Shown piece by piece: positions 31,444-40,656 of a stretch of 56,199 nt of DNA. This DNA is from an uncultured Colwellia sp. (GTDB lineage Bacteria > Pseudomonadota > Gammaproteobacteria > Enterobacterales > Alteromonadaceae): contig CAJXWZ010000033.1 in NCBI GenBank assembly GCA_913062815.1, positions 1 through 56,199 of the forward strand. The letters are read 5' to 3'. Position 1 is the first letter of the stretch, and the number at the start of each line of letters is the position of its first letter. The notes below the pieces were generated by a model that saw only the letters and a list, made by a program, of their open reading frames with translations, did no database searches and was not told the origin of the DNA. The translations under genes and the position numbers were made by a program.

Positions 31444-31917
31444 ATGTCTTATAGCGTTAGTAGAGTACCTTGGCAACAAGCCGAGTCCTTATTAAAAGGT
31501 GTCCGTGAAAAAGTATTTATTTGCGAAAAACGAATTCCAAAAAAAATAGAGTTTGATCGGAATGACAACTCAGCATTCCACATGCTTGTCTGCGATGATA
31601 ATTCGCAAGAGCCAATTGCTACAGGGCGAATATCCTTAACAGGTGAGATTAGCCGAGTAGCCGTTGTAATGGAATATAGACAAGCAGCTATTGACAAAGT
31701 TGTTATACAAGGTTTATTTCGTATTGCGCAAGAGCTCTCCCTCAATAAAGTCTATATTTCCAGTCCATTAGAGAATGTTGCTTACTTCGGTAGCCATGAC
31801 TTTTATCCTGTTGGTACAGTATTTATGGAAGCTGGAATGCCTAAACAACGTATGGCCTGTCCAATCAAAAATGCTCAACAATTTGCCAGTGAAGCTAAAT
31901 ATTATCTAAGTCATTAA
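31444..31917 (+). CDS. GNAT-like protein, degenerate acetyl-CoA loop
   Basis: A 157-aa protein with the layout of GNAT N-acyltransferases: VREKVFICEKRIPKKIEFD near residues 20-38, HMLVCDD, GRISLTGEISRVAVVMEYR near 62-80, and a C-terminal FYPVGTVFMEAGMPKQRM. The usual acetyl-CoA pyrophosphate loop (Q/RxxGxG/A) reads YRQAAIDK, without the glycines. It could be an acyltransferase with altered cofactor binding, or a non-catalytic relative. It ends 12 nt from the convergent ubiF-like gene. The family call is tentative. Confidence 0.6.
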   Translation: MSYSVSRVPWQQAESLLKGVREKVFICEKRIPKKIEFDRNDNSAFHMLVCDDNSQEPIATGRISLTGEISRVAVVMEYRQAAIDKVVIQGLFRIAQELSLNKVYISSPLENVAYFGSHDFYPVGTVFMEAGMPKQRMACPIKNAQQFASEAKYYLSH

Positions 31918-31929
31918 TGAATACAGCCG

Positions 31930-33153
31930 TTATATGCCACAAGCATATGACAATGCTTTGTTTTTTATTACGCTATTTAACACCGGTATTTTATTTAACG
32001 CAAACAAGCTGGCGTTTCTCATCGATTTAATCAAGGGTGAAGGGTGGCTAAAAGCGTGATACAAAGTATCCATTGTAGATTGCATGAGTAGGTTATCCTT
32101 TCGCCTCATTGTTTCATAACGGGCTAAAACTATCTCATCATGCCAATCTTCCCCATTAGCAATCGCATTAGCGATAACAGTTTGCAGTGCTTTAACATCT
32201 TTAAAGCCTAAGTTGACCCCTTGCCCTGCCATTGGGTTGATAGTATGAGCGGCGTCACCAAGCAATAATACGCGTTTTTTTTGATAAGTATTCGCGTGAC
32301 GACGCGTTAACGGAAAAGCCCCTTTATCAATCACTGTTATTTTCCCGAGTCTTCGAGGAAAAGCGGTTAATATCTCTTGCTGTAACTTTGGCTTCGACAA
32401 TGCAGATAAACGTTTTATTTCAGCGCGTTGATGATACCAAACTAAAGAAGCATATCCTCCTGAGGCATTCTGATTAGTATCATGAGGCCCCCTTTCAGCT
32501 ATATCACTTAAAGGTAAAAAAGCTACCGGACCGGTTGGTAAGAATTGCTGCCAAGTAATGTCTTGCTGGGGACATTCAGTTTTTACATTGATTAACATAG
32601 CCGACTGTTGATAATCCCAAGATGTAACACCTATATTAACGAGTTCACGTACTTTAGAACTTGCGCCATCAGCCGCAAGTACTAACTTGCCCGTTAAATG
32701 GCTTCCTGCTAAGGCGACTCTAACCTGATCTTCATCTTGAGTAATAGCAACCAAACTTTCAGGACAAAAGCTTTCAATGTTACTTTGTAATTGTATTTGC
32801 TGCCATAAAGACAATTGCAACAATCGATTTTCTACAATATGCCCTAAATGGCTTTGGTTAATATCGTCAGCGTTAAACTCATTATAAGCATATTCTTGCT
32901 CCCAAACACCTAAACGTTTATAGGGGCAAGCTCGCCATTTTATCACTTGTGACCATGCGCCTAATTGTTCTAATAAATATTGAGAGGCTAAGGAGATCGC
33001 TGAAACACGCAAATCTAGCGCTTGTTCTTTATCAAAAACTTGTGGCGCTTGCTGCTCTACTATCGCAACAGTTAGGCCAAGTTGAGCTAAAGCTAATGCG
33101 CTTGCGGCACCTACCATGCCACCACCAATCACAATACAATCGTAATGTTTCAT
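31930..33153 (-). CDS. ubiF: FAD monooxygenase of ubiquinone synthesis, UbiF-like
   Basis: A 407-aa UbiH/UbiF/VisC-family flavin hydroxylase. The N-terminal FAD motif is IVIGGGMVGAASALALAQLG (7-26). The middle motif is AADGASSKVRE near 160. The second FAD motif LLGDAAHTINPMAGQGVNLGF is near 285-305. Synteny suggests UbiF: in E. coli ubiF is next to and divergent from miaB, and here it faces miaB with two inserted genes between. UbiF hydroxylates C-6 of the benzoquinol ring. UbiH or UbiI identity is not excluded. Confidence 0.85.
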   Translation of the reverse strand: MKHYDCIVIGGGMVGAASALALAQLGLTVAIVEQQAPQVFDKEQALDLRVSAISLASQYLLEQLGAWSQVIKWRACPYKRLGVWEQEYAYNEFNADDINQSHLGHIVENRLLQLSLWQQIQLQSNIESFCPESLVAITQDEDQVRVALAGSHLTGKLVLAADGASSKVRELVNIGVTSWDYQQSAMLINVKTECPQQDITWQQFLPTGPVAFLPLSDIAERGPHDTNQNASGGYASLVWYHQRAEIKRLSALSKPKLQQEILTAFPRRLGKITVIDKGAFPLTRRHANTYQKKRVLLLGDAAHTINPMAGQGVNLGFKDVKALQTVIANAIANGEDWHDEIVLARYETMRRKDNLLMQSTMDTLYHAFSHPSPLIKSMRNASLFALNKIPVLNSVIKNKALSYACGI

Positions 33154-33338
33154 ATTTCACCGATTCTCAAATTTATCTTACACAGATATTGTAACTAAGT
33201 GATGAAGCTAAGCCTATAAAATACTTTAACTATTTCACTATTTAAGCTTGCTTAAATACATCAGTTAGTTATATTTAAAAAGCTTACTTTTTTTGAGTAT
33301 TGCAATATTGAATCATTAACAATCAAAAAGGAAATATT

Positions 33339-33812
33339 ATGTCTGCACTAGCACAAGAAGTACAAAAGCAAACAAAAGCAGTTCGATTACATGATGATAT
33401 AAAAATTGTTTATCATATTGATGACAAACCAAACCGCACCAATTTGAAAGCCCATCAGGACAGAGCAGTGATTTCAAATTTACGTGCAGATTTGGTACTA
33501 CCTACCGATAAAATTTTAACCGTAGATATAGATTTTGACAGCACAAGTGGCTACCATGGCAATACTATGATGGTAATGGATGACTTTGGTGTTGAAATGC
33601 TCTCCACAGCCTTTGCAGTAAAATATGGTCAGCAATATGCTGATAAAATAAATCAAGCTTGGGCGAGAAAAAGACATCCTGATGATCCACGAAAGCCAAC
33701 TTACTTACTTGTGCAAAAACCAACAGCTGACGATGCTGTGCCAAAAGTCTTTGCAGCTTGTGGCCAAAATGATCATGATGATCCCGATATTAAATTACAA
33801 ATCGTCATCTAA
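33339..33812 (+). CDS. Conserved-looking protein of unknown function
   Basis: A 157-aa soluble protein I do not recognise. AAAAGGA lies at a good distance before ATG 33339. There is no signal peptide, membrane segment or cysteine-rich motif; the only cysteine is in FAACGQNDHDDPD near the C-terminus. It alternates acidic and basic stretches, e.g. DDIKIVYHIDDKPNRT and KINQAWARKRHPDDPRKP. The C-terminal acidic patch DHDDPD could bind metal, a guess. Its 3' end overlaps possible starts of the downstream sensor gene, suggesting translational coupling. Confidence 0.75.
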   Translation: MSALAQEVQKQTKAVRLHDDIKIVYHIDDKPNRTNLKAHQDRAVISNLRADLVLPTDKILTVDIDFDSTSGYHGNTMMVMDDFGVEMLSTAFAVKYGQQYADKINQAWARKRHPDDPRKPTYLLVQKPTADDAVPKVFAACGQNDHDDPDIKLQIVI

Positions 33813-36573
33813 GCGACCTACAAAGTGCCAATGGCAACTGCGGTTGCCATTGTTATGCTCCCTACTCTTTTTTGTAAACTTCATCACTTTCGCTAATATC
33901 ACCCAAATTAGTTCTATAGCAACGGCGAGTAAAATTGCGCAAGACGATAAAGGTTTTATATGGTTAGCCAGCCAACAAGGCTTAACTCGTTTTGATGGCG
34001 AACAATCAATAAACTTTTCGTCCATCAATGTTGCTTGGCCAATTCCTTTCAACTGGATACACGATATTTCACTTGAAAATGAGCACATATTACTAGCAAC
34101 AGAAACTGATGGTATATGGCGATTCGACCCTAACACCGGTCAAGCCAGTAAAGTATTAACCGATATTGAACGAAAAAGTGTTTATGACATTATTCGTTTT
34201 CAAAACAGTTATTTTATTAATGCGCCTGATAAATTATACCGTTATGACCTTAACACTACAGTAACCAGCATTATTGATAACAATATAAAAATACATGAGC
34301 TAGTTAAAAGTACTAAACACCTTTATATTTCTGCCAGCGACGGCCTCTATCGATTAGAAGGCAATGGATTAATAAATATACTTAAACAGCCTATCTCGAC
34401 GTTAATTTCTATGCAAGAAGGGGTTGTCGCAATAACAAAAACCTCGATAACCCGCTTTAACGACGATGGTAGTAAAACCCGTGTTTTGTTGAGTAATAGC
34501 ATAGATGAATCAGCAAAAGAATTTAACCGTGATAATTTTTTCACCGTCAATAACCAAGGTATCGTGAATAAATTTTCCGGTAGCACACTACAAAGTATCC
34601 CTCACAAATACGATAATATTGAACCCATTAGAGTCGTAAGCCTGCTACATGATAATTCAGGTGTATTATGGCTAGTAAGTAACAGAGGTGTTGAGCAACG
34701 TTCACAAAAGACCATTATTAACACCCCTAAAACCTTTGATATTAATATTAATGCTAATAACATAGCTATTTTCAAAAATGAAATAGTAATGGGTGCCTAC
34801 GGCGCAGGTTTGCAAAATTTTATTACTGACATCTTTAGACCACAGGTAAATGATGCCTTTACTAAAAAAGGGTTGAAAATTACCGATATAAAAAGCATTA
34901 ACGGTGAACTGTATATCGGCACATTTGATGGCTTATGGCGCTTTAATGCAGCGGAGCATAGCGTAGAAAAACTAGCATTCCCTGATAACAACAAATTGAT
35001 ACTTAGGCTCAAACATCATGAAAATAAACTTTATATTGGTACAAACTATTTTGGTGTGTATGTTTATAATTTAGAGACTAGCACTATTGATAAACATATA
35101 GCGCCTGAACTGGGATTAAGCAGCACTGAAATAATTGACATGCTGCCACTCAATAATGGCTACCTATGGTTAGCCACAACCTCTACTATCGATATCGTTA
35201 ACACCCACACTAATGAAGTAAGAAGCTTAAACTTGCTTGGTAAAAGCAAGGTTATTTCTTTAGTTATGGCTGACAATAAGGTGTTTGCTTCAACGTTAGG
35301 TGATGGTATTTATGCGCTTAATCTACAAGGTGAAGTGTTAGCACAATTTGGTCAAGGCGTTCGTTATAGTTATATGAAAGTGGTCGATGGTGAAGTATGG
35401 GTGCCAGCACGACCAGGCTTATACAAATTTAAACCTGAAAATTATCAAATGAGTATGATTGAAAATACCGGCAAATATTTTTTCGCTGGTAGTACAGAGC
35501 TGCATAACAACGTTATTTATTCGTCTCATTACGCTGGTGTGTTGTCAGTAGATTTGAGCCCACAAGAAAAATTTGATTCCAAAGTTTATATTACTAAAAC
35601 CACCGTTTCAGGCGAGTCTTATTTATTAAACAAAGCCATCAATATTAGTAGTGGTAATGATGTGATCACCTTAGATCTAGCTAGTTTAGATTATCGACCA
35701 GGCGTTAAAAAGCAATATAGCTACACCTTAAACGGAAATACTTGGCACAACATTAATGGCAATCAATTAACCTTAACCGGCTTAGCATCTGGCGATTATT
35801 ATATAGAAATAATGGCTACCAATAGTTTGGGGCAATGGAGTAACTTTAAAGCCTATACACAAATCAGTGTTGCCTATCCTTGGTATTGGACCCCGCAAAT
35901 ACGGTTAGTTTATGTGGTAAGTGCCCTAAGTATTATATTGCTAGTTGCTTGGCTACTTTATTTACGTAGTAAATCCATCAGCCATATTCACAATATTTTA
36001 CAAAGTGATATCAATAATTACGGTAAAAGCAGTATGCAAGTAAAGCGCAATTTAACCGCTGCCTTAGCAATGATTGATGAGAATAAAATTAGCCAAGGTA
36101 AGTTATTATTACAACAATGTGTCGACGACCTAAATAAGCGCAGTAATAATTCTGAGCCAAATGCTTTAAATGGCAACTCGTTAACTGAAGCTGTCCCCTT
36201 TTTAGCGCAATATTTGCAACATAAATACCAAGTAAAGCTTATCTATCAATTTGAAATGGATGAAAACGCCCTTGATTATGAATTACAAGCTGATTTGTAT
36301 CGGGTGATCTTTGAAGCCATTACTTCGGCTATATTAAGTGGTAAAGGCCGTAGTTTTAAAGTAGTTCTGCAAAATTTCAAAAGTAAAATATGGCTAAACA
36401 TTAGCGATGACAACCAAAGCTTTATTCATTTTAAAAGCAAGGTTAATTTTGATATATCTATGTATTACATACGCCAGATAGCGAATAAGCATCACGGTTC
36501 TATTAATACTTTTAATGAACAAGGCGATGGTAGTCAGCTAGTTTTGAGTATCCCGGTATTGCATAGAGATTAA
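33769..36573 (+). CDS. Two-component-type propeller sensor, degenerate kinase end
   Basis: About 934 aa from the start used here; the start is uncertain (frame open from 33682; TTG 33844 also possible). A signal/anchor segment LPLLCSLLFFVNFITFA is followed by a periplasmic region of Reg_prop blades such as KGFIWLASQQGLTRFDG, GELYIGTFDGLWRFN and GYLWLATTSTIDIV. A Y_Y_Y-type domain then precedes one membrane helix, VVSALSIILLVAWLLYL. The ~220-aa cytosolic end resembles a histidine kinase but lacks an H-box and has a broken ATPase: the N-box Asn is replaced (VIFEAITSAI) and the G1 box is ISDDNQSF. Probably senses an external ligand without autokinase activity. Confidence 0.82.
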   Translation: MIMMIPILNYKSSSKRPTKCQWQLRLPLLCSLLFFVNFITFANITQISSIATASKIAQDDKGFIWLASQQGLTRFDGEQSINFSSINVAWPIPFNWIHDISLENEHILLATETDGIWRFDPNTGQASKVLTDIERKSVYDIIRFQNSYFINAPDKLYRYDLNTTVTSIIDNNIKIHELVKSTKHLYISASDGLYRLEGNGLINILKQPISTLISMQEGVVAITKTSITRFNDDGSKTRVLLSNSIDESAKEFNRDNFFTVNNQGIVNKFSGSTLQSIPHKYDNIEPIRVVSLLHDNSGVLWLVSNRGVEQRSQKTIINTPKTFDININANNIAIFKNEIVMGAYGAGLQNFITDIFRPQVNDAFTKKGLKITDIKSINGELYIGTFDGLWRFNAAEHSVEKLAFPDNNKLILRLKHHENKLYIGTNYFGVYVYNLETSTIDKHIAPELGLSSTEIIDMLPLNNGYLWLATTSTIDIVNTHTNEVRSLNLLGKSKVISLVMADNKVFASTLGDGIYALNLQGEVLAQFGQGVRYSYMKVVDGEVWVPARPGLYKFKPENYQMSMIENTGKYFFAGSTELHNNVIYSSHYAGVLSVDLSPQEKFDSKVYITKTTVSGESYLLNKAINISSGNDVITLDLASLDYRPGVKKQYSYTLNGNTWHNINGNQLTLTGLASGDYYIEIMATNSLGQWSNFKAYTQISVAYPWYWTPQIRLVYVVSALSIILLVAWLLYLRSKSISHIHNILQSDINNYGKSSMQVKRNLTAALAMIDENKISQGKLLLQQCVDDLNKRSNNSEPNALNGNSLTEAVPFLAQYLQHKYQVKLIYQFEMDENALDYELQADLYRVIFEAITSAILSGKGRSFKVVLQNFKSKIWLNISDDNQSFIHFKSKVNFDISMYYIRQIANKHHGSINTFNEQGDGSQLVLSIPVLHRD

Positions 36574-36719
36574 TTTAGCGGTATTTCCGCACGACAAACT
36601 CGAAATTCTATTCAAATTAATATAAAATACGCCTCCTTTTTATCGGCAAGCTATTCAAGTAAAAATTAGTGTAGAGTGATCGAAGCCGTTATTTATCGTT
36701 AAGTAAAAGAGTAAAGTAA

Positions 36720-38171
36720 ATGAGTAAAAAGCTATATATCAAAACTTGGGGCTGCCAAATGAACGAGTATGACTCGCAAAAAATGGCAGAATTATTAGAT
36801 TCAACTCATGGTTTTGAACTTGCGCAAGAAGCAGAAGATGCCGATGTAATCTTACTCAACACTTGCTCTATTCGTGAAAAAGCGCAAGAAAAGGTTTTTC
36901 ACCAACTTGGTCGCTGGAAAAAGCTGAAAGACGGCAAGCCTGACTTACTTATTGGTGTGGGTGGCTGCGTTGCTTCACAAGAAGGTGATGCAATACGACA
37001 AAGAGCGCCGTTTGTTGATATGGTATTTGGACCTCAAACATTGCACCGTCTACCTGAAATGTTAAATCAATTACAGCGTAGTGCAAGTCCGATAGTGGAT
37101 GTAAGTTTCCCAGAGATAGAAAAATTTGACCGTTTACCTGAGCCTGTAGCTGATGGCCCCAGTGCCTTTGTTTCTATTATGGAAGGTTGTAGCAAATACT
37201 GTACTTTCTGCGTGGTGCCTTATACCCGTGGAGAAGAAGTTTCGCGTCCCTTAGATGATGTTTTATATGAAATTGCACAACTTGCTGAGCAAGGCGTACG
37301 CGAAGTCAACTTACTTGGTCAAAATGTTAATGCTTATCGTGGTGAAATGCATGATACCAGTATTTGCCGTTTTGCTGATTTAGTCCGTTTAGTAGCCACG
37401 ATTGATGGCATTGATAGAATTCGTTATACCACCTCACACCCCGTTGAATTCACCGATGATATTATTGATGCATACGCAGATGTGCCTGAGTTAGTAGACC
37501 ATTTACATTTACCGGTACAAAGTGGCTGCGATCGCATTTTAACGCAAATGAAGCGTGGTCATACTGCGATTGAATACAAATCACAAATTCGTAAATTGAA
37601 AAAAGTACGTCCTGAGCTTTGTATGTCTTCTGACTTCATTATTGGCTTTCCTGGTGAAAGTGATGAAGACTTTATGGATACGATGAAGTTAATCGAAGCG
37701 GTTAATTTTGATTTAAGCTTCAGCTTTATTTACAGTGCCCGCCCAGGTACACCTGCTGCAGACTTACCTGATGACATAAGTGATGAAACAAAAAAACAAC
37801 GTTTGAAATTATTGCAGGACAAAATTACTCAACAAGCGTTACGTATAGCCAGACAAATGCTTAATACCGAACAACGCATATTAGTTGAAGGGCCATCTAA
37901 GAAAAACCCGATGGAATTGCGTGGTAAAACTGAAAATAATCGCACCGTTAACTTTGTGGCACCGCATTCAGTTATTGGGCAATTCGTTGATGTGAAAATT
38001 ACCGATGTTTACGCCAATTCACTACGAGGCGAATTAATTCGTCAAGAAAGTGATATGGGTCTGCGTATTGCCCATTCACCTGCAGATATTTTGGCAAATA
38101 ATCACCATAAAACCTCAAAGTCAGTTATACAGAATATTGACAACTTAGGTGTAGGCACTTTTACACCTTAA
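36720..38171 (+). CDS. miaB: tRNA-2-methylthio-N6-isopentenyladenosine synthase MiaB
   Basis: A 483-aa radical-SAM methylthiotransferase acting on i6A37 of tRNAs. The N-terminal UPF0004 cysteines are in [10 protein letters not shown] (Cys12), [11 protein letters not shown] and [10 protein letters not shown]. The radical-SAM cluster is [18 protein letters not shown] near 156-173. A TRAM domain lies near 380-445. About 35 extra C-terminal residues are present. It starts the miaB-ybeZ-ybeY-corC-lnt cluster conserved in gammaproteobacteria. Confidence 0.97.
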   Translation: MSKKLYIKTWGCQMNEYDSQKMAELLDSTHGFELAQEAEDADVILLNTCSIREKAQEKVFHQLGRWKKLKDGKPDLLIGVGGCVASQEGDAIRQRAPFVDMVFGPQTLHRLPEMLNQLQRSASPIVDVSFPEIEKFDRLPEPVADGPSAFVSIMEGCSKYCTFCVVPYTRGEEVSRPLDDVLYEIAQLAEQGVREVNLLGQNVNAYRGEMHDTSICRFADLVRLVATIDGIDRIRYTTSHPVEFTDDIIDAYADVPELVDHLHLPVQSGCDRILTQMKRGHTAIEYKSQIRKLKKVRPELCMSSDFIIGFPGESDEDFMDTMKLIEAVNFDLSFSFIYSARPGTPAADLPDDISDETKKQRLKLLQDKITQQALRIARQMLNTEQRILVEGPSKKNPMELRGKTENNRTVNFVAPHSVIGQFVDVKITDVYANSLRGELIRQESDMGLRIAHSPADILANNHHKTSKSVIQNIDNLGVGTFTP

Positions 38172-38195
38172 TATCTATTAGCAAATTTAGTCTAA

Positions 38196-39287
38196 ATGGG
38201 ACCTATTTTGAGCACAGTAATAAGTAACAACGAAAGCCATCAATTAACGTTAGCACCTGTAGACAATGAACGTCAGGCTAATTTGTGTGGTCCCATGGAT
38301 GATCACCTTAAAACTATTGAACGTCGATTAGGCGTTGAAATCAGTTATCGAGGAAATCAATTTAAAGTTTTAGGCAAAGAAAAAAATTGCATTGAGGTGA
38401 TAACGTTATTAAAAAGCTTATACCTCGAGACTGCGCCCGTAAAAGGAACCGTCGCCACTTTAACAGCTGAAATGGTGCACCTTGGCATACTCGAAACAAA
38501 TATTTTAGAACAAGATGATTCAAAGAATACCGCCAGTAGTGCTAAAGAAGCAGCTGAACTCGGTGCTAATTATGAAAAAATGGTGACCATAAAAACCAAG
38601 CGTGGCATTGTGAAGCCACGTAACGAAAACCAGCAATCTTATGTTCAAAACATTATAACTAATGACATCAGCTTTGGTGTTGGTGTCGCTGGTACAGGTA
38701 AAACTTACCTTGCCGTTGCTTGTGCTATAGACGCATTAGAACGCCAAGAAGTACGCCGTATACTATTAACTCGACCTGCAGTAGAAGCGGGAGAAAAATT
38801 AGGCTTCCTTCCAGGCGATTTATCACAGAAAATAGATCCTTATTTAAGACCGCTATACGATGCTTTATTTGAAATGCTAGGTTTTGAACGTGTTGAAAAA
38901 TTAATCGAACGCAATGTTATAGAGATAGCTCCGTTAGCTTATATGCGTGGCAGAACCTTAAACGATGCCTTTATCATTTTAGATGAAAGCCAAAATACTA
39001 CCGTTGAACAAATGAAAATGTTCTTAACGCGTATAGGTTTTAATTCTAGGGCTGTCATCACCGGCGATATTACCCAAGTTGATTTACCTCGGCACCAAAA
39101 TTCAGGTTTACGTCATGCTATTGAAGTTTTACAAAATATTAAGGGAATTAGCTTTAACTTTTTTCAAGCAAAAGATGTGGTTCGTCACCCTGTAGTCGCT
39201 CGTGTAGTTGAAGCTTATGAGTCCTATGAACAAAAAATAAATAGAGAAAAACAAGCCAAACAAAACCAGCAAAGTGATGCTAGTTAA
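38196..39287 (+). CDS. ybeZ: PhoH-like ATPase YbeZ
   Basis: A 363-aa PhoH-family P-loop NTPase. Walker [14 protein letters not shown] is near residues 163-175, Walker [11 protein letters not shown] near 257. The N-terminal ~130 aa has the KH-like region typical of YbeZ. It works with YbeY in rRNA processing. ATG 38196 lacks a Shine-Dalgarno; a TTG at 38208 (MSTVISNN) with GGGA upstream is an alternative. The stop codon overlaps the ybeY start (TAATG). Confidence 0.95.
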   Translation: MGPILSTVISNNESHQLTLAPVDNERQANLCGPMDDHLKTIERRLGVEISYRGNQFKVLGKEKNCIEVITLLKSLYLETAPVKGTVATLTAEMVHLGILETNILEQDDSKNTASSAKEAAELGANYEKMVTIKTKRGIVKPRNENQQSYVQNIITNDISFGVGVAGTGKTYLAVACAIDALERQEVRRILLTRPAVEAGEKLGFLPGDLSQKIDPYLRPLYDALFEMLGFERVEKLIERNVIEIAPLAYMRGRTLNDAFIILDESQNTTVEQMKMFLTRIGFNSRAVITGDITQVDLPRHQNSGLRHAIEVLQNIKGISFNFFQAKDVVRHPVVARVVEAYESYEQKINREKQAKQNQQSDAS

Positions 39288-39739
39288 TGGGCCATATTGT
39301 TGACTTACAAAACGCCTGTGATGCATTAGAGCTACCAGCTTTGGCTGATTTTCAGTTATGGATAAACTCAACGTTAAGCTCTATCACTGAGCAAGAGTTT
39401 GAACTGACGATACGACTAGTAAACCTTAAAGAAAGCCAAGCACTTAATAAGCAGTACCGTCAAAAAGACAAGCCAACCAATGTATTGTCTTTTCCTTTTG
39501 AAGTACCCGAAGGGGTTGAACTCAATTTATTGGGTGACTTAGTCATTTGTGTACAAGTAGTTGAAGCAGAAGCTCAAACTCAAGGTAAAGATTTATTTGA
39601 TCATTGGGCACATATGGTAATACATGGATGCTTGCATTTAGTTGGATATGATCATATAAACGATAATGAAGCAGAAGAGATGGAAGCGCTAGAAGTAAAA
39701 ATATTGAATGAACTTTCCATTAGTAACCCCTATGAATAA
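39287..39739 (+). CDS. ybeY: Endoribonuclease YbeY
   Basis: A 150-aa zinc endoribonuclease for 16S rRNA 3'-end maturation and ribosome quality control. The metal motif [11 protein letters not shown] near residues 113-123 provides three histidines. NVLSFPFE near 60-67 is a second family motif. It overlaps ybeZ by one base in TAATG, indicating coupled translation. Confidence 0.97.
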   Translation: MGHIVDLQNACDALELPALADFQLWINSTLSSITEQEFELTIRLVNLKESQALNKQYRQKDKPTNVLSFPFEVPEGVELNLLGDLVICVQVVEAEAQTQGKDLFDHWAHMVIHGCLHLVGYDHINDNEAEEMEALEVKILNELSISNPYE

Positions 39740-39777
39740 ACATTTAAGTTAGTAATTTAAGGATAATGTACAGCTCT

Positions 39778-40656
39778 ATGAGCGATGATACCCACCAGCC
39801 AAGTAATGGTTCAAGCAAGAAAACGTTTTTGAATAGACTTATTCATATCTTTAATCCTGAGCCGAAAAATAAAAACGATCTGGTTGATGTGTTAACTGAT
39901 GCGCAGACTCGTGAACTGATCAACCCAGAAACAAAGCAAATGATTGAGGGTGTGCTTGAAGTATCAGAAATGCGCGTCCGTGATATTATGATCCCACGCT
40001 CACAAATGGTGACCATTGATAGAAATCAAAACCTTGATGAGTTCTTACCTATAATATTAGAGTCTGGTCACTCACGTTTCCCGGTCGTTAATGAAGATAT
40101 TGATCATGTTGATGGCATTCTATTAGCCAAAGACTTACTCGCCTTTGGTTTTAACAACATTGAGGGTGAGTTTAGCTTAAATGATATTATCCGTCCCGCG
40201 ATCATTGTGCCCGAAAGTAAAAAGGTCGAGCCTTTATTAAAGGAGTTTCGCTCAAACCGGTATCATATGGCGCTAGTTGCCGATGAATATGGTGGTATTT
40301 CGGGTGTTATTACCATAGAAGACATTCTGGAACAAATTGTTGGTGAAATTGAAGATGAAACTGATGATGAAATTGAAGAAGATATTAAAGTGCTCGCTGG
40401 TAATGTCTACTTGGTACGTGCATTAACAGAACTTGCTGATTTTAATGACTACTTTAATAGTGATTTCGATGAAAAATCCGCAGATACTATTGCCGGCATT
40501 ATTCTACAGCAATTAAATCATATGCCGCAAAAGGGAGAGCAAGTAAATTTAGCCCCCTTTGATTTTAAAGTTGTTACCACCGACACTAGGCGTATGCAAA
40601 TGCTGCAGGTCACTGTTGCTAAAAAGCATAACATCAATGGAAAAGTGAGTGATTAG
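39778..40656 (+). CDS. corC: CorC/YbeX CBS-domain protein
   Basis: A 292-aa protein with two CBS domains (about residues 65-185: RVRDIMIPRSQMVTIDRN, RFPVVNEDIDHVDGILLAKDLL, YHMALVADEYGGISGVITIEDILE) and a C-terminal CorC_HlyC domain. I chose ATG 39778 because MSDD matches the E. coli CorC start and the upstream ATG 39766 sits too close to AAGGA. YbeX has been tied to Mg/Co handling and to ribosome maturation with YbeY. There is no membrane DUF21 domain. Confidence 0.94.
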   Translation: MSDDTHQPSNGSSKKTFLNRLIHIFNPEPKNKNDLVDVLTDAQTRELINPETKQMIEGVLEVSEMRVRDIMIPRSQMVTIDRNQNLDEFLPIILESGHSRFPVVNEDIDHVDGILLAKDLLAFGFNNIEGEFSLNDIIRPAIIVPESKKVEPLLKEFRSNRYHMALVADEYGGISGVITIEDILEQIVGEIEDETDDEIEEDIKVLAGNVYLVRALTELADFNDYFNSDFDEKSADTIAGIILQQLNHMPQKGEQVNLAPFDFKVVTTDTRRMQMLQVTVAKKHNINGKVSD

